Shown one piece after another: positions 5,037 through 6,972 of a DNA stretch of 6,972 nt. Below the pieces are notes generated by a model. The model searched no databases, had not been told where the DNA came from, and saw only the letters and a program-made list of their open reading frames with translations. Both the position numbers and the translations under genes were made by a program. The stretch comes from an uncultured bacterium (lineage in GTDB: Bacteria; Cyanobacteriota; Vampirovibrionia; Gastranaerophilales; Gastranaerophilaceae), in contig USOK01000082.1 in NCBI GenBank assembly GCA_900556295.1, positions 1 to 6,972 on the forward strand, given 5' to 3'. Positions within the stretch are counted from its first letter, which is position 1, and each line of letters begins with the position of its first letter.

Positions 5037-5809
5037 CTTCAAAATCCGGCACGGATTTTACACCTACCGATTTTCAGCGAAATTTTGTTAATACTGCCCA
5101 AACCGGTATGCAAAACGCATTAAGTGAATATTTAAACCCGAACTACAACACTGATGCGTTTAAACAAAGTGACAGCTATTATAAAAACAAAATGTACAAC
5201 ACTTTGCAAAATGATTATTTAAATACGGCATTAAGTAATAATTTAATGCGCGGCTCAACAGCAACCGACACAATGAGAGGATTTGCCAAAGATTTAGCCA
5301 ATACAGAATACGAAAGACAGCAGGATTACAAAAATCAACAGTTGCAAAAACTTCAAGCAGCTTTATTGGGCTACAACACAATTTACGATATGTCAAAAGG
5401 TGTAACAGGTTTAAGCAATGCATTAGCACAATCTGTAAGCAATTATAATGCAAGTAATTATCAAGCAAGTAAACAAGCACAATCAGCATTATATAACAGC
5501 ATTGGACAAAGCCTTGGTGCTGCAGCCGGGGCATTTAGTCCAGTCAAAGGCTCTGATAAAAGATCTGATAAAAGATTAAAACAAAATTTAAAGAAACTCG
5601 ATACTGTTGACGGTGTAAATATTTATGAATTTAATTACATTGGCGATAATGCACGTCAAGTGGGCGTAATAGCGCAAGAACTTCAAAACGCATACTCTCA
5701 ATGTGTAATTAAAAATTATAAAAACAGTGGATATTTAGGTGTCGATTATTCAAAATTACCTTTAAGTGTTCAAAGCAGAATAGAGGAGTTAAAAAATAAT
5801 GCAAAATAG
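4961..5809 (+). CDS. Internal-virion-like protein with C-terminal Peptidase_S74 chaperone-like domain
   Basis: This is a 282-residue protein in three parts. Residues 1-30 are Gly/Ser/Thr-rich and flexible. Residues 31-190 are helical, starting 'DFTPTDFQRNFVNTAQTGMQNAL' (read in pieces), rich in Gln, Asn, Tyr and Ala, ending in a Gly/Ala segment 'SLGAAAGAF' (about 184-192). This matches small internal-virion or ejection proteins of podoviruses. Residues 202-282 look like a short S74 intramolecular chaperone domain: SDKRLKQN (202-209), 'GVNIYEFNY', 'QVGVIAQELQ' and 'GYLGVDYSKL'. In this family a Ser and a Lys five residues later form the self-cleavage pair; here Ser202 and Lys207 fit. S74 domains usually trimerise tail fibres and then cut themselves off. 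The ATG has GAGG (4951-4954) 6 nt upstream. It overlaps the GNAT-like gene by 76 nt and the next gene by 11 nt. The virion role is inferred. Confidence 0.65.
   Translation: MGKSKKAPEYATTTAGTGGLFGSSVTSKSGTDFTPTDFQRNFVNTAQTGMQNALSEYLNPNYNTDAFKQSDSYYKNKMYNTLQNDYLNTALSNNLMRGSTATDTMRGFAKDLANTEYERQQDYKNQQLQKLQAALLGYNTIYDMSKGVTGLSNALAQSVSNYNASNYQASKQAQSALYNSIGQSLGAAAGAFSPVKGSDKRSDKRLKQNLKKLDTVDGVNIYEFNYIGDNARQVGVIAQELQNAYSQCVIKNYKNSGYLGVDYSKLPLSVQSRIEELKNNAK
5552..5575 (+). repeat. Perfect 12-bp tandem repeat duplicating Ser-Asp-Lys-Arg
   Basis: TCTGATAAAAGA occurs twice in direct succession (5552-5563 and 5564-5575), in frame. It doubles the residues SDKR at 198-201 and 202-205, exactly at the start of the S74-like domain. 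Only the second copy is followed by Leu-Lys and so has a Lys five residues after its Ser (Ser202/Lys207). The copies are identical at DNA level, which suggests a recent duplication. Confidence 0.9.
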
Positions 5810-6125
5810 TAACGTGAATAATGATTTGGCAAACAGACTGACAGGAAATAATGGTGCGATTGATGTTAATATTTATCGTAAAAAAGACCCCCAACAACAA
5901 TATAGAGGTTGGGGATACGCTTTAAATAATTTGATGAGAAACCCTAATTTGTTAAATGGTGGTTTGTTTGGAAACGGGTTAAATCCAAGCACGCAAAGTT
6001 TTTTACCGCAAAATAGTGAACATTCAACAATAGGCACAGGATACAATCAAAATTTGTTCGGGAATATAGGCCAAGTCGGTTTGCCGTTTGTTGCTGACTT
6101 GATTTGGGGCAATAAGTATGAATAA
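5799..6125 (+). CDS. Small Asn/Gly-rich phage protein, unknown role
   Basis: This 108-residue protein has no recognised domain. It is rich in Asn, Gly, Leu and Gln and low in charge, with a central 'GWGYALNNLMRNPNLLNGGLFGNGLNP' (read in pieces, about 37-63) and a hydrophobic end 'GQVGLPFVADLIWGN' (about 91-105) that could be an amphipathic or membrane-touching helix. Such composition is common in small internal-virion or ejection-complex proteins. Its place between two candidate ejection proteins fits, but this is inference. The ATG overlaps the end of the S74-domain gene by 11 nt and has AGAGGAG (5782-5788) 10 nt upstream, so it is translated as part of the same operon. The next gene starts 14 nt after its stop. 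A minor tail component is an alternative. Confidence 0.6.
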   Translation: MQNSNVNNDLANRLTGNNGAIDVNIYRKKDPQQQYRGWGYALNNLMRNPNLLNGGLFGNGLNPSTQSFLPQNSEHSTIGTGYNQNLFGNIGQVGLPFVADLIWGNKYE

Positions 6126-6139
6126 AGGGAATTACAAAA

Positions 6140-6972
6140 ATGAACAATCTAATCTCTAAGGCGAAAAACAGTATAACAAGCACAAGAAATAAATTTGTGG
6201 ATGCACTGCTTGGGAAAGCTCAAACATACGAACAACCACAAATGCAAGTCGGACAAGGAAATGCAGCTTTTACGGATGCTTTAATGCAAGACCCCGACTA
6301 TATTGCCATCAACGCAGATATTAAAAACCCAAACAAACAATTAAAGCTTGACCAGATTTATCAGGGGCTCAATCACGGTTCATCAAGCATTGCCAAACTT
6401 CAACAAGAATATGGTGTTAAAACTCCACAAACAAAAGAAGAAATAGAATTAGCCAAAAAACTTGCATTCAACAGCCCATCAACAATTACAAGCGGTATTG
6501 CGAATAAACCCGAACGCACAGGCGGATTTTTAAATAATATAAACAAAGGCTACAACGAGAATTACAACGAAAGTTTTAAACCTTCAAATTTAGAATTAGG
6601 CGAAAATAAGGGTTTAGGATATCGTATAGGCGAAGCGGCAGGGACTCTTGGACGTTTTGCGAATAGTAGTTTAGGGCGTGGACTTATGACGGCTGCCATA
6701 GTTGGGGCAACAGGTGGAAGCGGCTTGGAAGCACTCGCTTATGGTGGGCAAGCAGGCTTAATAAATCAAGTTGCCAAGAAAAAAGATAGCTTATATAGAA
6801 ATGAACTTTTAAATTCTTACAAGCAATCTATAATGAACAATGACAAATATAATAAATTGGATAGTGCTGAGCTTAAGGAAATAGAAAATTACATAAAAAA
6901 TGATGAAGCCTATATTAAAGCTTCAAACGAAGAAGAAAAAAACAAAATAGCTGCAAATTTGCGTGATGAACT
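6140..6972 (+). CDS. Candidate DNA-ejection / internal virion protein, cut by the right edge
   Basis: The frame is open from ATG 6140 to the end of the window, giving at least 277 residues. AAAGGGA (6124-6130) lies 9 nt upstream. Visible layout: an N-terminal helix with basic residues (1-25); a Gln-rich linker; a helical stretch 'DPDYIAINADI...LKLDQIYQGLNHGSSSIAKLQQEYGV' (read in pieces, about 51-92); an Asn/Tyr-rich section (about 128-155); a Gly/Ala-rich low-charge segment (about 158-212) containing 'GRGLMTAAIVGATGGSG' (179-195); then strongly charged helices that look coiled-coil (from about 213). A Gly/Ala-rich hydrophobic hairpin flanked by charged helices is what one expects of proteins that leave the virion and form a channel across the cell envelope (T7 gp15/gp16, P22 gp16/gp20). 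I do not recognise a specific family. No lytic transglycosylase motif is seen in the visible part. Confidence 0.6.
   Translation, partial: MNNLISKAKNSITSTRNKFVDALLGKAQTYEQPQMQVGQGNAAFTDALMQDPDYIAINADIKNPNKQLKLDQIYQGLNHGSSSIAKLQQEYGVKTPQTKEEIELAKKLAFNSPSTITSGIANKPERTGGFLNNINKGYNENYNESFKPSNLELGENKGLGYRIGEAAGTLGRFANSSLGRGLMTAAIVGATGGSGLEALAYGGQAGLINQVAKKKDSLYRNELLNSYKQSIMNNDKYNKLDSAELKEIENYIKNDEAYIKASNEEEKNKIAANLRDE

Noticed and set aside
1..6972. Alternative genetic code, tRNA genes, CRISPR arrays or insertion sequences
   Set aside because: TAA, TAG and TGA all end genes here. I saw no cloverleaf, no regularly spaced repeats and no transposase or terminal inverted repeats.

Overview
The window is part of the virion-structure region of a tailed phage or prophage. 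It is AT-rich and every full-length gene lies on the + strand. The order is major capsid protein, head surface protein, head-tail adaptor, tail hub/nozzle-like protein, then candidate internal-virion (ejection) proteins. This is the P22/T7-like (short-tailed) logic. TAA, TAG and TGA all act as stops, so nothing suggests a recoded genetic code. Most genes have an AAGGAG-like Shine-Dalgarno (SD) sequence. The host cannot be named from this sequence; it is probably a low-GC bacterium.

Layout: 2-163, the tail end of an unidentified gene (perhaps scaffold). 183-1064, HK97-fold-type major capsid protein. 1105-1494, small beta-rich head decoration-like protein, followed by a perfect 12-bp terminator-like hairpin. 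1558-1920, small protein ending in a SAP/HeH-like segment. 1913-2566, head-tail adaptor. 2753-4315, 520-residue tail hub/nozzle-like protein started at TTG. 4590-5036, degenerate GNAT-like protein. 4961-5809, internal-virion-like protein ending in a short Peptidase_S74 chaperone-like domain. 5799-6125, small Asn/Gly-rich protein. 6140 to the right edge, a candidate ejection protein cut by the window.

The two non-coding gaps are the most interesting places, and they flank the same tail gene. The first (2567-2752) carries, on the minus strand, the C-terminal half of a YafQ/RelE-superfamily toxin with its key motifs intact but its N-terminal half missing. The second (4316-4589) has the architecture of a type I toxin-antitoxin unit: an extended -10 promoter, a leader that can pair with the SD, a strong SD, a 23-residue hydrophobic peptide starting with GTG, a 14-bp stem-loop, and a near-consensus antisense promoter (TTGAAA, 17 bp, TATAAT) firing back across the stem-loop. 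I do not recognise the peptide as a named family, so it is a candidate new small toxin/antitoxin unit carried as a moron.

A further point is a canonical -1 slippery heptamer, A AAA AAG, in the 76-nt overlap of the GNAT-like and S74 genes. It is in exactly the frame needed to fuse them. All functional calls rest on reading motifs, gene order and base pairing by eye; no searches or folding programs were run.
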